A model generated the notes under the pieces. That model saw only the letters and a list, made by a program, of their open reading frames with translations. It was not told where the DNA came from and made no database searches. This document shows, piece by piece, positions 1 to 10,516 of a stretch of 64,000 bases of DNA. Origin of the DNA: Bufo bufo (Eukaryota; Chordata; Amphibia; Anura; Bufonidae); contig NC_053390.1 in assembly GCF_905171765.1 (NCBI RefSeq), positions 142,556,968 through 142,620,967 on the forward strand, given 5' to 3'. Position numbers and translations under genes: made by a program. How positions within the stretch are numbered: the first letter of the stretch is position 1; every line of letters begins with the position of its first letter.

Positions 1-1060
1 TGCACTGTAACCAGCATGTACAACATTTGCTGCCTTCCTTCCCTAAATAAGGGCAATAATTGCCACCTGTTTTTCAAAGAATGAATGACCTCACTCATTG
101 AACTTCACACTGCTATTATTTTACAGAGAATCAGCAGCATCCATGTCATGACTGTTGGCTCTGTTGGGTTTCTATTACTCTACTACACCTGCTAGTAAAT
201 TATTTGCCATGTAGAAATATCATTTCTACCAAAAACAGTGATTGATCAGGTTAGTGATGTCTATCTGCTATTATTTTGAACACAACTGTATTTACAATGT
301 TCATCTGACAGGTTAGATTATGTGGTATATAGATCATGGGGTTGTAGAGCAGGTAGTTACAGACGCGACAATACTAAATATGACTACTTTTTTGGTTGCT
401 TGTTTCATCATTACATAATAAAGCACTTCTGAAAAAAATATTTTTTAGTGTTTCCATATTCTGAAAGCCATAGTTTTTTTTATTTTTTGGGCGACTGTCT
501 CATGTAGGGGCTCAATTTTTTCGGGATGAGATGACGGTTTTATTGGTACTATTTTAGGGTGCATATGACTTTCTGATCGCTTGCTATTACACTTTTTGTG
601 ACGGTAGATAACGAAAAATAGTTTTTTTTACAGTGTTCCCCTGAAGTGTTAGGTGATATTTTTATACAGCAGGTTCTTATGGATGCGGCGATACCTAATA
701 TGTATACTTTTTTATTTATATACGTTTTACACAATAACAGCATTTTTTAAACAAAAAAATCATGTTTTAGTGTCTCCATATTAGTGCCATAGTTTTTTTT
801 TTTTTTTTGGGCGATTGTCTTAGTTAGAGTCTCATTTTTTGCGGGATGAGGTGACGATGAGGTGAAAACTGTGCTAAAAAAAACATTTTTTTATTACATT
901 TTTTTGACGTGTTCACCTGAGGGGTTAGGTCATGTGATATTTTAATAGAGCCGGTCGATACGGAGGCGACAATACCTAGGATGTCTACTTTTCTTTTTTT
1001 CCCTATTTTTTTTTTTTTAAATTACTTTATTTTGGGAAAAGGGCGCTTTTATTTTTTTTT
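1..1060 (-). repeat. AT-rich tandem repeat, fragment of TTAA hairpin family
   Basis: Three diverged units follow one another. Each has a short GC anchor of the form GCGACAATAC or GCGGCGATAC (near 366, 686 and 967), and two have a CGGGATGAG block (near 521 and 842). The spacing is roughly 280-320 bp. The same blocks occur in reverse complement at 22.0-22.8 kb inside the large element at 20682-25405, so this is an antisense fragment of the same family, cut by the window edge. Short open frames here are lysine- or phenylalanine-rich readings of homopolymers, not genes. Confidence 0.7.
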
Positions 1061-1289
1061 TACTTGAAACTTTTTATTTCTTTTGCAAAGCTTTATTTTT
1101 TTAGTTTCTTTTTTCACTTTATTTTTTGTCCCACTATGCGACTTCAAGATTTCAGGGTCTGATCCCTGTTTAAATACAGCACTATACATCTGTATTGTGC
1201 TGTATTGAACTGCCAGTGTCTTACACGCTAACAGTTGCCTAAGAGACCCAGCCCTGGGGATGGATATCCTGGGCTTCCTGTTCAAGGCA

Positions 1290-1620
1290 TCGGGGCTGCC
1301 ATAGCAACCATCGGGTCCCCGTCACCTTAGCACGGGGATCCGATGGGGATGCACAAACTACCACAAACCCCCTGTATGCCGCGGTCAGCGTGACAGAAGC
1401 ATACAGGCGGTTAATCCGTCGGCATCAGTGTTTTTCACCGATGCTGGTAGATACAGCAGGGGCCTGGCTGTCAGTATCAGCCGGGCCCCTGCTGCTGATC
1501 GTGGCAGCGCGTGTGGGGCAGCACGTTAACCGTAGGATGAGAATGCTCATCCTAAGGCGTTAAGTACCGACAGTTAGGATGAGCATTCTCGTCCAAGGTC
1601 CTTACGGTGTTACGCTACAT
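1290..1620 (-). repeat. GC-rich hairpin part of the same repeat family
   Basis: This is a GC-rich segment with a CGGCATCAGTG block that recurs near 18365. It has two related palindromes near 1532-1553 and 1573-1597, built on GGATGAG/CTCATCC. In the family the GC-rich hairpin part sits beside the AT-rich tandem part, as at 20.7-22.9 kb, so this and the preceding repeat are probably one element in inverse orientation. The outer boundary is not clear. Confidence 0.55.
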
Positions 1621-1639
1621 TCTTATTAGTAAGATAAGA

Positions 1640-2325
1640 AACTGAACTATGATGAGTGTTTATAATGTGAGACAGCAGAGATAAGGAGCTCTTGGTCTGA
1701 TGGAAAAAGACAAAAAATCTACAGGCTGCTACTACAGCATGTCAGCTCTGTACAGAAAAAAGGAAGCCATATTGTTAATAAAGATCAATTTAAAAATATA
1801 TTTTTAGCTCAAAATCAGTACAATAGAATAATAATAAAATGCCCTCAAATGTGTTACATAGCCTTTAAAGCTGAAGCTCACAGTTAACTACAGGCCTTTA
1901 CTGCTTTTCAGCTTTGATCCTTTTAGGACTCCATAAACCAGCCTACTGTCATATAGTATGTGTATGGGGGGTGTCCAGAGTCCAGACGCTCCTCTGACAG
2001 ATGATATGGCAGAAAGAAGGATTGAGTATGTTGAATTTCAATGCCCGATACTTTTGTTGTCCAGGTAGATAAGCTGTCACCCACAGGTCTCTGGCAGTGG
2101 CTCACTCCCCTCCTCATTTGACAACATATGCACACCCGGCAGAGCCGAGCTTGTATGTGTATGGGCAAGTTGTGAAGAACAGCAGTAGAGTGTCCGACAG
2201 CTACTGAAGCATAGCTATGATCACAGCTATGTGAGCATAGACTCTAAGGTAGTATGAATCATTACAGGCTCAGCTCTGCTTGTTCAGACTCAGATGATTA
2301 TAAACTACAGGTAAACAAAACCACT
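1640..2325. other. No gene seen
   Basis: AT-rich non-coding DNA. I see no long open frame, splice-site pattern, terminal repeat or RNA-like fold. A 81-codon antisense frame near 1923-2168 has no recognisable motif. Confidence 0.5.
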
Positions 2326-2330
2326 AATAA

Positions 2331-2545
2331 GGCTAGGTTCCCTTCTGCTTTTAAATTCCGCCATTCTGTTCCAGCATATGCCAGACAACCGCCCAGAGTC
2401 CGACATCCTATTGTCTATAATGAGGACCGTCGGGTTTCCAGCATGAATACCAGCATTCTGCTGGACAAATCTCAACCTTTTTTTTCCGACTGAATCTGCG
2501 ACAAAGGTTGCTGCCGGAACCTCCACTGCAGATGTGAGCATAGCC
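2331..2545. mobile_element. Small MITE with TTAA-like flanks
   Basis: The ends are inverted: GGCTAGGTTC at the left and GAGCATAGCC at the right, bordered by ATAA and TAAG, which look like decayed TTAA target duplications. The interior is non-coding. It resembles the many short foldback elements elsewhere in the window whose ends read AAGGCTA..TTCACA. Superfamily assignment (Kolobok/T2-like or piggyBac-like) is inferred from the TTAA target only. Confidence 0.55.
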
Positions 2546-2857
2546 TAAGATAAAGAAGATTATCAGGTAACTTCCACACATATGCTAAGCCAAATGAACT
2601 TCAACAATAGGGATCCTGGCTTTTCACCTTATATGTAGATTGCATTTCTATATATACCTAGTAACACTTTAGGCAAGATTCCATAATTTGTGAAATGTAC
2701 CTACTAGGCTCTTAACATGCAAATGCACCCAAATGTAAGTAAGTAGGCACCGTTTACACTTAGGGGTAAGTTCATATGGATGGAAATGATGCAAATCATG
2801 GATAATTTGCAATATAATACAGTAGCAGGCAAGCGGATTAAATTTTAGCAAGTTTAA

Positions 2858-3084
2858 GGCCAGGTTCACATCACCGCTTTGTTTTTCTTTCCTCTGATCC
2901 GTCTGTCTGAGATCCATTCCTGTCTGAGATCCATTGGGGATTCTTCCACGCAGGACCTCAGACGGAAATGGCTTAAACGGATGCAAAATTAGCACAATGG
3001 ATGCTCAAAATTAAGGATTCATTTTTTCCTGTTCTTCTGACAGATCAGAAGAATGGAGAATGATACGGTGATGTGAACCTAGCC
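2858..3084. mobile_element. MITE with TTAA/TTAT flanks
   Basis: The left end GGCCAGGTTCACATCACCG and the right end CGGTGATGTGAACCTAGCC form an almost perfect inverted repeat. The left flank is TTAA (2854-2857) and the right flank TTAT (3085-3088). About 227 bp, non-coding. Related by its ends to the elements at 9811, 14530, 42852 and 49612. Confidence 0.75.
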
Positions 3085-3089
3085 TTATC

Positions 3090-4133
3090 CTTAGCATATG
3101 TGGGTATTTCTCCAGTCACAGTGGGACCCCGTTCTTCAAATAGGAGTGGGTTCCAGAGATGGGACCCAAACCTATTGGACATTTATGGCATATCCTATAT
3201 GCCCTAAATGTCCAGATGGGAATACTCCTTTAATTCTGAAGACCTATAAAATATTTAGGGGGCATTCATTTACACTATAAAAAAAAAACACAATCACCTT
3301 GGGGCTTGATTTTTTATTTAAAACACTTATTTCAGTATATGACAGTACAAAATCCAATTTGGAAATTACTGCCTGTCATCAATATGCAGATCAACCCAGC
3401 AGTAATATTAGACTGCAGATTGACATATAGTGTGCATGCTGAAGTTTGTAGACATGCCATCTCTACATACCATACTATACCTGTCTGTGCCATGAAGAAG
3501 TTAAATATGGACACCCCAATGTGCCACTGGGTTGTACATTTTCCCAGTAAAGAAATTCTTGTAAATAAAAATTTGGCATATATTATAAAAAGCACTAGAA
3601 TACCCCTTAATATTAAGGTTTCAAATTCAGATATAAATACAATTCTGCGTGTACAACAGCCCACTGTACCCACTGCCCATTCATACTTCTCTTTTACATA
3701 CTTCTCCATCAAACATTCAAGTAAAGAACAGAAAGCACTTTAGTTTAAAAGCCCACAGTAGGGGGACATGAAAAAACGTAAAAGACCATAAAACACGAAG
3801 AATAACCCTGAAGGGGAAATTCTCCATTTGCTAAATTATATGAGACGTAATGGGAATTTCCTCTCATACATCATCAATTTATCTGCACTTCCTTAAAAAA
3901 TAAATCCCTCTACTGCAGGAGCCAAGGCCTTAATAACACATTATACCTCCTGTAGTGTAACAATGACCACTTAAATCTGTGAATTCTATGTTACTTCATT
4001 TTATTAAAGCACTACTTTTTACAGCCCATATATCCAGCTTATTTAAGTCATTATATTTGTCAATGCAATTTTCAGATTAAATTATTTTGTATTCACTCAA
4101 CATTATTCAAATAGGAAACAGCTGGCATTAGTC

Positions 4134-4135
<2 letters not shown>
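3090..4135. other. No gene supported
   Basis: AT-rich DNA without an obvious repeat signature. A 145-codon sense frame (3306-3743) and an overlapping 126-codon antisense frame exist. Neither shows a known domain or compositional sign of coding, and their mutual overlap suggests chance. A non-coding or untranslated segment of a gene outside the window cannot be excluded. Confidence 0.4.

Positions 4136-4136
<1 letters not shown>

Positions 4137-4165
<29 letters not shown>
4137..4165. repeat. (TA)n microsatellite
   Basis: A run of about 14 TA dinucleotides directly at the left edge of a Tc1 element. A second TA run (5103-5122) borders its right edge. Tc1/mariner elements insert into TA, so the run is a plausible target. 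Confidence 0.9.
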
Positions 4166-4168
<3 letters not shown>

Positions 4169-5102
4169 TACAGACCAAAAGTTTGGACACACCTCATTCA
4201 AAGAGTTTTCTTTATTTTCATGACTATGAGGGCATCGAAACTATGAATTAACACATGTGGAATTATATACATAACAAACAAGTGTGAAACAACTGAAAAT
4301 ATGTCATATTCTAGGTTCTTCAAAGTAGCCACCTTTTGCTTTGATTACTGCTTTGCACACTCTTGGCATTCTCTTGATGAGCTTCAAGAGGTAGTCCCTG
4401 AAATGGTCTTCCAACAGTCTTGAAGGAGTTCCCAGAGATGCTTAGCACTTGTTGGCCCTTTTGCCTTCACTCTGCGGTCCAGCTCACCCCAAACCATCTC
4501 GATTGGGTTCAGGTCCGGTGACTGTGGAGGCCAGGTCATCTGGCGCAGCACCCCATCACTCTCCTTCATGATCAAATAGCCCTTACTTTCAAAGTTTTCC
4601 CAATTTTTCGGCTGACTGACTGGAGCTTCATTTCTTAAAGTAATGATAGCCACTCGTTTTTCTTTACTTAGCTGCTTTTTTTCTTGCCATAATACAAATT
4701 CGAACAGTCTATTCAGTAGGACTATCAGCAGTGTATCCACCTGACTTCTCCTCAACGCCACTGATGGTCCCAACCCCATTTATAAGGCAAGAGATCCCAC
4801 TTATTAAACCTGACAGGGCACACCTGTGAAGTGAAAACCATTTCAGGGGACTACCTCTTGAAGCTCATCAAGAGAATGCCAAGAGTGTGCACAGCAGTAA
4901 TCAAAGCAAAAAGTGGCTACTTTGAAGAACCTAGAATATGACATATTTTCAGTTGTTTCACACTTGTTTGTTATGTATATAATTCCACATGTGTTAATTC
5001 ATAGTTTTGATGCCTTCAGTGTGAATCTACAATTTTCATAGTCATGAAAATAAAGAAAACTCTTTGAATGAGAAGGTGTGTCCAAACTTTTGGTCTGTAC
5101 TG
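4166..5102 (-). mobile_element. Internally deleted Tc1-like transposon with ~240-bp TIRs
   Basis: The element starts CAGTACAGACCAAAAG and ends CTTTTGGTCTGTACTG, with TA on both sides. The inverted similarity runs inward for about 240 bp on each side, to roughly 4405 and 4840, leaving only about 430 bp of interior. That interior encodes the C-terminal part of a Tc1 transposase on the minus strand. At 937 bp it is well short of a full Tc1 element (about 1.3-1.7 kb) and is therefore non-autonomous. Much of it could fold into one long hairpin. Confidence 0.9.
4384..4779 (-). pseudogene. Tc1 transposase, C-terminal fragment
   Basis: The frame of 131 codons contains the Tc1 signature [15 protein letters not shown], which carries the third catalytic acidic residue (the E of the DDE triad), followed by a typical Tc1 C-terminus. 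The DNA-binding domains and the first two catalytic aspartates are absent. The N-terminal third of the frame does not resemble a transposase and probably arises from the internal deletion. Not functional. Confidence 0.85.
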
Positions 5103-6176
5103 TATATATATATATATATATACAGTATACATGTGTATATATCTAATGCAGTGCCTTGCAAAAGTATTCACCACACTTGACTTTTTTCGTGTTTTGGTGC
5201 CTCACAACCTGGAATTAACATGGTTTGTTTGAGGATTTGCATCATTTCATTTACAGAACATGCCCACAACTTTTTTTTTTATTGTGAAGCAAACAACAAA
5301 TAGGACAAAATAACAGAAAAAGTCAATGTGCATAACTATTCACCCCCCTAAAGTCAATACTTTGTAGAGGCACCCTTTTGCGGCAATCACAGCTCCAAGT
5401 CTCTATGAGCTTGCCACATCTTACCACTGGGATTTTTGCCCATTCCTCCTTGCAGAACTTCTCCAGCTCCTTCAAGTTGGATGTTTGCACTTGTGAACAG
5501 CAATCTTTAAGTCTGACCACAGATTTCTATTGGATTGAGATCTGGGCTTTGACTAGGCCATTCCCACACATGTACATGTTTCCCCTTAAACACTCAAGTG
5601 TTGCTTTAGTAGTGTCTTTGGGGGTCATTGTCCTGCTGGAAGGTGAACCTTTCCTCCTAGCCTCAAATCACGCACAGAGTGGTACAAGTTTTGCTCAAGA
5701 ATATCCCTGTATTTAGCACAATTTATCTTGGTGTTCTTTGGGTGATGTGATGTGTTGGGTTTTCGCCAGAAATAGCGTTTTCTTTGATGGCCAAAAAGTT
5801 TAATTTTTGTCTCATCAGACCAGAGCACCTTCCTCCATACATTTTGGGAGTCTCCCACATGCCTTTTCACAAACTCACAACGTGCCTTTTTGTTTTTAGC
5901 TGAAAGTAATGGCTTTCTTCTGGCCTCTCTGCCATAAAGCCCAACTATATGGAGCGTACGGCTTATTGTCGTCCTATGTACAGATACTCCAGTCTCTGCT
6001 GTGCAACTCTGCAGCTCCTCCAGGGTTACCTTAGGTCTCTGTGCTGCCTCTCTGATTAATGCCCTTCTTGCCCGATCCGTGAGTTTTAGTGGGCGGCCGT
6101 CTCTTGGCAGGTTTGCTGTTGTGCCATGTTCTTTCCATTTGGTTATGATAGATTTGATGGTGCTCCTGGGGATCAT

Positions 6177-6669
6177 TGTCATGGTCTTACCTTCTTGCTG
6201 TTCTCCTTCGTTTGACATGTGCTGGCGGCCATCTTGGTTTCTGGGTTTCTTGTAGCCTCCCACCCTGCGGCTCCTCCTTCCCACTGGGAGGAGCTGGATG
6301 CCTAGCTCATATATATAGGAGGTCTGTGGCTTCAGTTCCTTGCTTGGTCCTCCTGTGTTCACATGCTTCTAGACTGCTGCTGCTTCTGGTTCCTGATCCT
6401 GGTTTCGTCCGACTACCCTGCTGGTTCCTGATCCTGGTTTCGTCCGACTACCCTGCTGGTTCCTGATCCTGGCTTCGTCTGACTACCCTGCTGGTTCCTG
6501 ATCCTGGCTTCGTCTGACTACCCTTCTGGTTCCTGACCTCTGGCTTCGCAAAGACTCTGCTTCGGTTTCGCCATCCGTTTGGACTTTTGCTTTTACAGCT
6601 TTATTTTCAATAAAGCCTTCTTATTTTCACTTATCCCTTGTTGTACGTCTGGTTCATGGTTGTGTGACA
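6177..6669 (+). repeat. 5' LTR of gypsy element
   Basis: 493 bp, TG...CA. It holds a TATA box (CATATATATAGG near 6308-6319), four tandem units of about 35 bp in the presumed R region (about 6387-6527, core CTGGTTCCTGATCCTGG), and an AATAAAG polyadenylation signal near 6608. The start of transcription is expected just downstream of the TATA box. Confidence 0.92.
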
Positions 6670-6681
6670 TTAGGACCAAGC

Positions 6682-7683
6682 ATGAATTCTGACGGTACAG
6701 GGCCATCCTCGCTACCCACGCTGGTTGCCAGACTTGATCAGCAGGATCACCTGTTGGGTCGGTTCGCTGTGGCGTTGCAAACCCCTGCTTGAACGCACGG
6801 CTCATTTCGCTCCCGTTGCCGATGGGTCGGTTGTCGCTCCTGGGCCCGCTCCTACTGCCGCTCCGGTTGTTGCGCCAGAGTCTACCCCGACACCTGTTGT
6901 TGCACCTGCGGTGTTTCGGGGTATGACCGGTTCTGCCCCTCTTCCACAGCGCTTTGGGGGAGAGCCAACTCAGTGCCGAGGTTTCCTTAACCAGGTGGGC
7001 ATTTATTTCGAGTTGCTGCCACATGCCTTTCCCACTGAGAGATCAAAGGTGGGCTTCTTGATCTCGCTGCTCTCGGACAAGGCCAAGGCCTTGTCCAGCC
7101 CTTTATGGGAGAACAACAATCCGGTGGTTGCCGAGTTTTCCGGTTTTGTTGCTTCTCTTCGGAAGGTATTCGATGTGCCGGCTCGTGCTGCCTCTGCTGC
7201 GAAGCTCCTTATGTCCATCAGACAGGGTTCACGATCCGTAGCTGAATACGCCATTGAGTTTCGTACCCTGGCAGCAGAGGTGGGCTGGAATAATGAGGCT
7301 CTGGTCGCTGCTTTCTCTCATGGTCTCTCGGATGCCTTGAAGGATGAGGTTGCAGCTAAGGACCTACCAGTGGAGCTCGAGTCTCTTATTTCTTTCCTGA
7401 TTTTGATTGACACCAGACTCAGGGAGAGACCTGCCTTTAAGGAGAGCCTGCGGAGGTTTTCTAACAGATTGGCGCCTACGTTTGCTGTCCCACCCGTGCC
7501 TCCCTCTCCTCCCACGCCTCCTGGGGATGACTTGTCTGGGGTGAACCCATGCAGCTGGGGTTTGCTCGCCTGTCCGAGGGGGAGAGGGTACTCCGGAGAC
7601 GCGAGGGCCGATGCATGTACTGTGGTCTCGGTGGGCATTTTCGGTTGGCATGTCCGAACCGTCCGGGAAACGCTCACACCTGA
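6682..7683 (+). pseudogene. gypsy gag with two compensating frameshifts
   Basis: The likely start is ATG at 6682, 12 bp after the LTR. The frame opens with about 35 residues, then hits a stop caused by an extra base near 6783. The capsid-like region (RFGGEPTQCRGFLNQVG.. to ..FSHGLSDALKDEVA) lies one frame over, at about 6785-7540. A second shift, equivalent to one lost base near 7540, restores the first frame, in which a CX2CX4HX4C zinc knuckle ([14 protein letters not shown]) is readable at about 7615-7656, with a stop at 7681-7683. Gag would form the particle and bind RNA; this copy cannot make it intact. Confidence 0.8.
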
Positions 7684-7689
7684 GATCCT

Positions 7690-8553
7690 GTCGGGGGCAG
7701 ATCTTGGGTGGAGTCTCCTCGTCCCCGGTTTCCCGTGTTGACAAACCACTGATCACTGTTGTCCTCTCCTGGGTCGGGGGCTCGGTGACGACCCAGGCGT
7801 TGGTGGACTCTGGTGCTGGTGGTTTGTTCATTGATAATGTGTTCGCTGCCGCCAATTCCATTCCTCTGCAGGCTCGAGGTTCCCCACTGGCTCTTGAGGC
7901 GATAGACGGCAGACCCCTTCTGCCGCCACACGTGACTCATGAGACCCTTCCAGTGGGGATAGCCATTGGGGCCGTTCACAGAGAGTCGGTCTGCCTCCAG
8001 GTTATTTCGTCTCCACACTACTCGGTGGTCTTGGGGTACCCCTGGCTCCGGAAGCATAATCCGACTTTCGATTGGAGATCGGCCGAGATCCTCTCGTGGT
8101 CACCGCAGTGTGGGGCTAGTTGCATCCATGGGTCTGTCAAGTTGCTGTGTACTTCCTCGGACTCTCTGTTGCCTCCTGAATACGAGGAGTACCGGGATGT
8201 ATTCGATAAGGTGCGCGCGGTTGCCCTACCTCCGCACCGCCCATACGATTGTGCCATAGAGTTACAATCTGGTGCCGTTCCTCCTCGTGGCAAAGTCTAT
8301 CCACTGTCGGTAGCGGAGAATGAGGCCATGAAGGAGTACGTGAGGGAGGCGCTTTCACGCGGACACATTCGCAAATCCTCGTCCCCGGCAGGGGCTGGAT
8401 TTTTCTTTGTGAAAAAGAAGGGCGGTGAGTTGAGGCCTTGCATCGATTACAGGGGTCTCAATCGCATCACGATCAAGAACGCTTACCCGATACCCTTGAT
8501 TTCCGAGCTGTTCGATCGCCTTAAAGGGGCCACGGTCTTTACCAAACTCGACC
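7690..8553 (+). pseudogene. gypsy pol: protease and N-terminal reverse transcriptase
   Basis: This lies in the -1 frame relative to the end of gag, as is usual for gag-pol arrangements. A retropepsin-like protease has its active-site DSGA at 7806-7817. Then comes the start of reverse transcriptase, with [11 protein letters not shown] and the first catalytic motif FTKLDL. Immediately after this motif, at about 8550, the sequence jumps to the end of integrase. The YxDD catalytic motif, RNase H and the integrase core are all absent. The 331-codon open frame ends out of frame past the junction. Confidence 0.9.
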
Positions 8554-9276
8554 TTGGAGCAATTCCTTCGTTGCTATGTCTCCGATCACCAAGACAATTG
8601 GGTTGACCTCCTGCCTTGGGCTGAGTTTGCCAGGAACACGGCGGTGAACTCTTCCTCTGGGACGTCTCCCTTCATGGCCAATTATGGGTTCCAACCTGCC
8701 GTGTTACCGGAGGTATTCTCTCCCCAGGATATTCCGGCGGTGGAGGATCACCTTTCCGTCCTACGTGCTTCTTGGGTACTGATCCAGAAGTCCCTTGAGG
8801 TCTCTGCGCAGCGCCAGAGACTCCAGGCTGATCGCAGACGAGCGCCTGCTCCTTCCTACCAGGTCGGAGACCGTGTATGGTTGTCCACCCGCAACCTCAG
8901 CCTTCGAGTGCCCACTCCCAAGCTTCGCAGGGTAAACCCGGTAGCCTATGGCCTTGCGCTTCCTCCTGGCATGCGGATCTCCAACGTGTTTCATGTCTCC
9001 CTGTTGAAGCCACTGGTGTGTAATCGTTTCACTTCCTCGGTTCCTCGGCCTCGTCCGGTCCAAGTGGGTAATCGTGAGGAGTATGAGGTGAGCAATATCC
9101 TGGACTCACGCCTGGTCCGCGGTCGGGTGCAGTTTTTGGTCCATTGGCGTGGTTATGGTCCAGAGGAGCGTTCCTGGGTTCCCTCCGCAGATGTCCATGC
9201 TCCTGCCTTGCTCCGAGCCTTCCACGCACGCTTCCCTCAGAAACCGTTCTTTACTCCGCGGAGGAGGGGCCCTTGA
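8554..9276 (+). pseudogene. gypsy integrase C-terminus with chromodomain
   Basis: A 240-residue frame that starts inside the integrase catalytic domain ([13 protein letters not shown]). It continues through the C-terminal domain (VGDRVWLSTRNL..., ISNVFHVSLLKP) and ends with a chromodomain (EVSNILDSRLVRGRVQFLVH, WRGYGPEERSWVP). The GPY/F segment that normally lies between PTPKL and RRVNPVAY appears to be missing, probably a small in-frame deletion. Chromodomains of this clade target integration by reading chromatin marks. The fragment lacks a natural start codon. Confidence 0.9.
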
Positions 9277-9287
9277 GGGGGAGGTAC

Positions 9288-9779
9288 TGTCATGGTCTTA
9301 CATTCTTGCTGTTCTCCTTCGTTTGACATGTGCTGGCGGCCATCTTGGTTTCTGGGTTTCTTGTAGCCTCCCACCCTGCGGCTCCTCCTTCCCACTGGGA
9401 GGAGCTGGATGCCTAGCTCATATATATAGGAGGTCTGTGGCTTCAGTTCCTTGCTTGGTCCTCCTGTGTTCACATGCTTCTAGACTGCTGCTGCTTCTGG
9501 TTCCTGATCCTGGTTTCGTCCGACTACCCTGCTGGTTCCTGATCCTGGTTTCGTCCGACTACCCTGCTGGTTCCTGATCCTGGCTTCGTCTGACTACCCT
9601 GCTGGTTCCTGATCCTGGCTTCGTCTGACGACCCTTCTGGTTCCTGACCTCTGGCTTCGCAAAGACTCTGCTTCGGTTTCGCCATCCGTTTGGACTTTTG
9701 CTTTACAGCTTTATTTTCAATAAAGCCTTCTTATTTTCACTTATCCCTTGTTGTACGTCTGGTTCATGGTTCCGTGACA
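9288..9779 (+). repeat. 3' LTR of gypsy element
   Basis: 492 bp, almost identical to the 5' LTR: four substitutions, two of them in the last ten bases, and loss of one T in a T run. The same TATA box, 35-bp repeats and AATAAAG signal are present. Confidence 0.93.
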
Positions 9780-9810
9780 ATCATAAAAGATTTGGATATT
9801 TTTTTTATAA

Positions 9811-10045
9811 GGGTACTTTCACATTAGCGTCAGGGGACTCTGGCAGGTAGTACTTTTAGTCCGGCTGCCTCTCGCCATGCGCTGCTGTGCTGCTGCAGGA
9901 ACTCCGCCCCCGCCTTCATTATAGTCAATGGGGACAGAGTGGCAGTCCGGGGGCACACGTGAACTAGCGGCAGGATGGATCTGACAGGCTGTTCACCCGT
10001 CGGAACAGCCTGCCGGAGTCCCCTGCCGCTACTGTGAAACTAGCC
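9811..10045. mobile_element. MITE inside the split Tc1 element
   Basis: Starts GGGTACTTTCACATTAGCG and ends CTACTGTGAAACTAGCC, an imperfect inverted repeat, flanked by ATAA and TAAC (decayed TTAA). The interior holds complementary blocks around GGCAGG/CCTGCC. It interrupts the N-terminal coding part of the Tc1 transposase. Confidence 0.7.
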
Positions 10046-10516
10046 TAACCTAAACCTGACTTCTACTTCTCAACAACGTTGTCCCTTACTTGTTTGGAGA
10101 GTTCCTTGGTCTTCATGGCAGTGTTTGGTTAGTGATGCCTCTTGCTTAGGTGTTGCAGCCTTTGGGGCCTTTCAAAAAAAGGTGTGTATATGTAATGACA
10201 GATCATGTAACACTTAGATTGCACACAGGTGGACATAATTTCACTAATTATGTGACTTCTGAAGGTAATTGGCTGCACCAGAGCTTTTTATGGGCTTCCT
10301 AACAAAGGGGGTGAATACATACGCACATGCCCATTTTCTGTTTTTTATTTCTAAACAATAGTTTTAATTATATATATTTTTCACTTCACCAACTTAGACT
10401 ATTGTGTTCTGATCCATCACATAAAATTCAGATTAACAAAACATTGAACTTAAGTCTGTAATGTAACAAAACACGAAAAAAGTCAAGGGAGGTGAATACT
10501 TTTGCAACGCACTGTA

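Larger units (their letters stand above)
6177..9779 (+). mobile_element. Chromodomain Ty3/gypsy LTR retrotransposon, internally deleted
   Basis: Two LTRs (6177-6669 and 9288-9779) flank gag, a truncated pol and an integrase tail with a chromodomain. A perfect 5-bp target duplication, ATCAT, lies at 6172-6176 and 9780-9784. The LTRs begin TG and end CA and differ by only four substitutions and one single-base indel over about 492 bp, so the insertion is young. A purine-rich tract (GAGGGGGAGG) sits just before the 3' LTR. At 3.6 kb the element is about 2 kb shorter than expected because most of reverse transcriptase, all RNase H and most of integrase are gone. It cannot move on its own but could be mobilised in trans. 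Confidence 0.95.
5340..10116 (-). pseudogene. Tc1 transposase split by nested insertions
   Basis: The start codon is the reverse complement of 10114-10116, followed by MKTKELSKQVRDNVVEK, a normal Tc1 N-terminus. The MITE (9811-10045) and then the gypsy element (6177-9779) interrupt the DNA-binding part. The frame resumes at 6175 with the second helix-turn-helix, a GRP(L)-type motif, and the first catalytic Asp in LWSDETKIKLFG. After the WRKPNTSHHPKNT segment (near 5740) about 30 residues are missing. A frameshift follows, and only a C-terminal FCKEEWAKIP piece near 5430 is readable. The element was already damaged beyond what the insertions explain. Confidence 0.85.
5149..10514 (-). mobile_element. 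Tc1-like transposon split by gypsy and MITE insertions
   Basis: The left end reads CAGTGCCTTGCAAAAGTATT and the right end AATACTTTTGCAACGCACTG, with TA after the right end. The left flanking TA has decayed. Without the gypsy insertion (6177-9779 plus a 5-bp duplication) and the MITE at 9811-10045, the element is about 1.5 kb, normal for a Tc1 transposon. Its transposase runs on the minus strand. Confidence 0.85.

Noticed and set aside
3306..3743. 145-codon sense frame with an overlapping antisense frame
   Set aside because: Neither has a recognisable motif; both strands open over the same bases indicates absence of stops by chance.
6001..6466. Sense frames over the Tc1/5' LTR boundary
   Set aside because: They read the antisense of a transposase and then LTR tandem repeats; the identical peptide recurs at 9149-9577 because it is the LTR.
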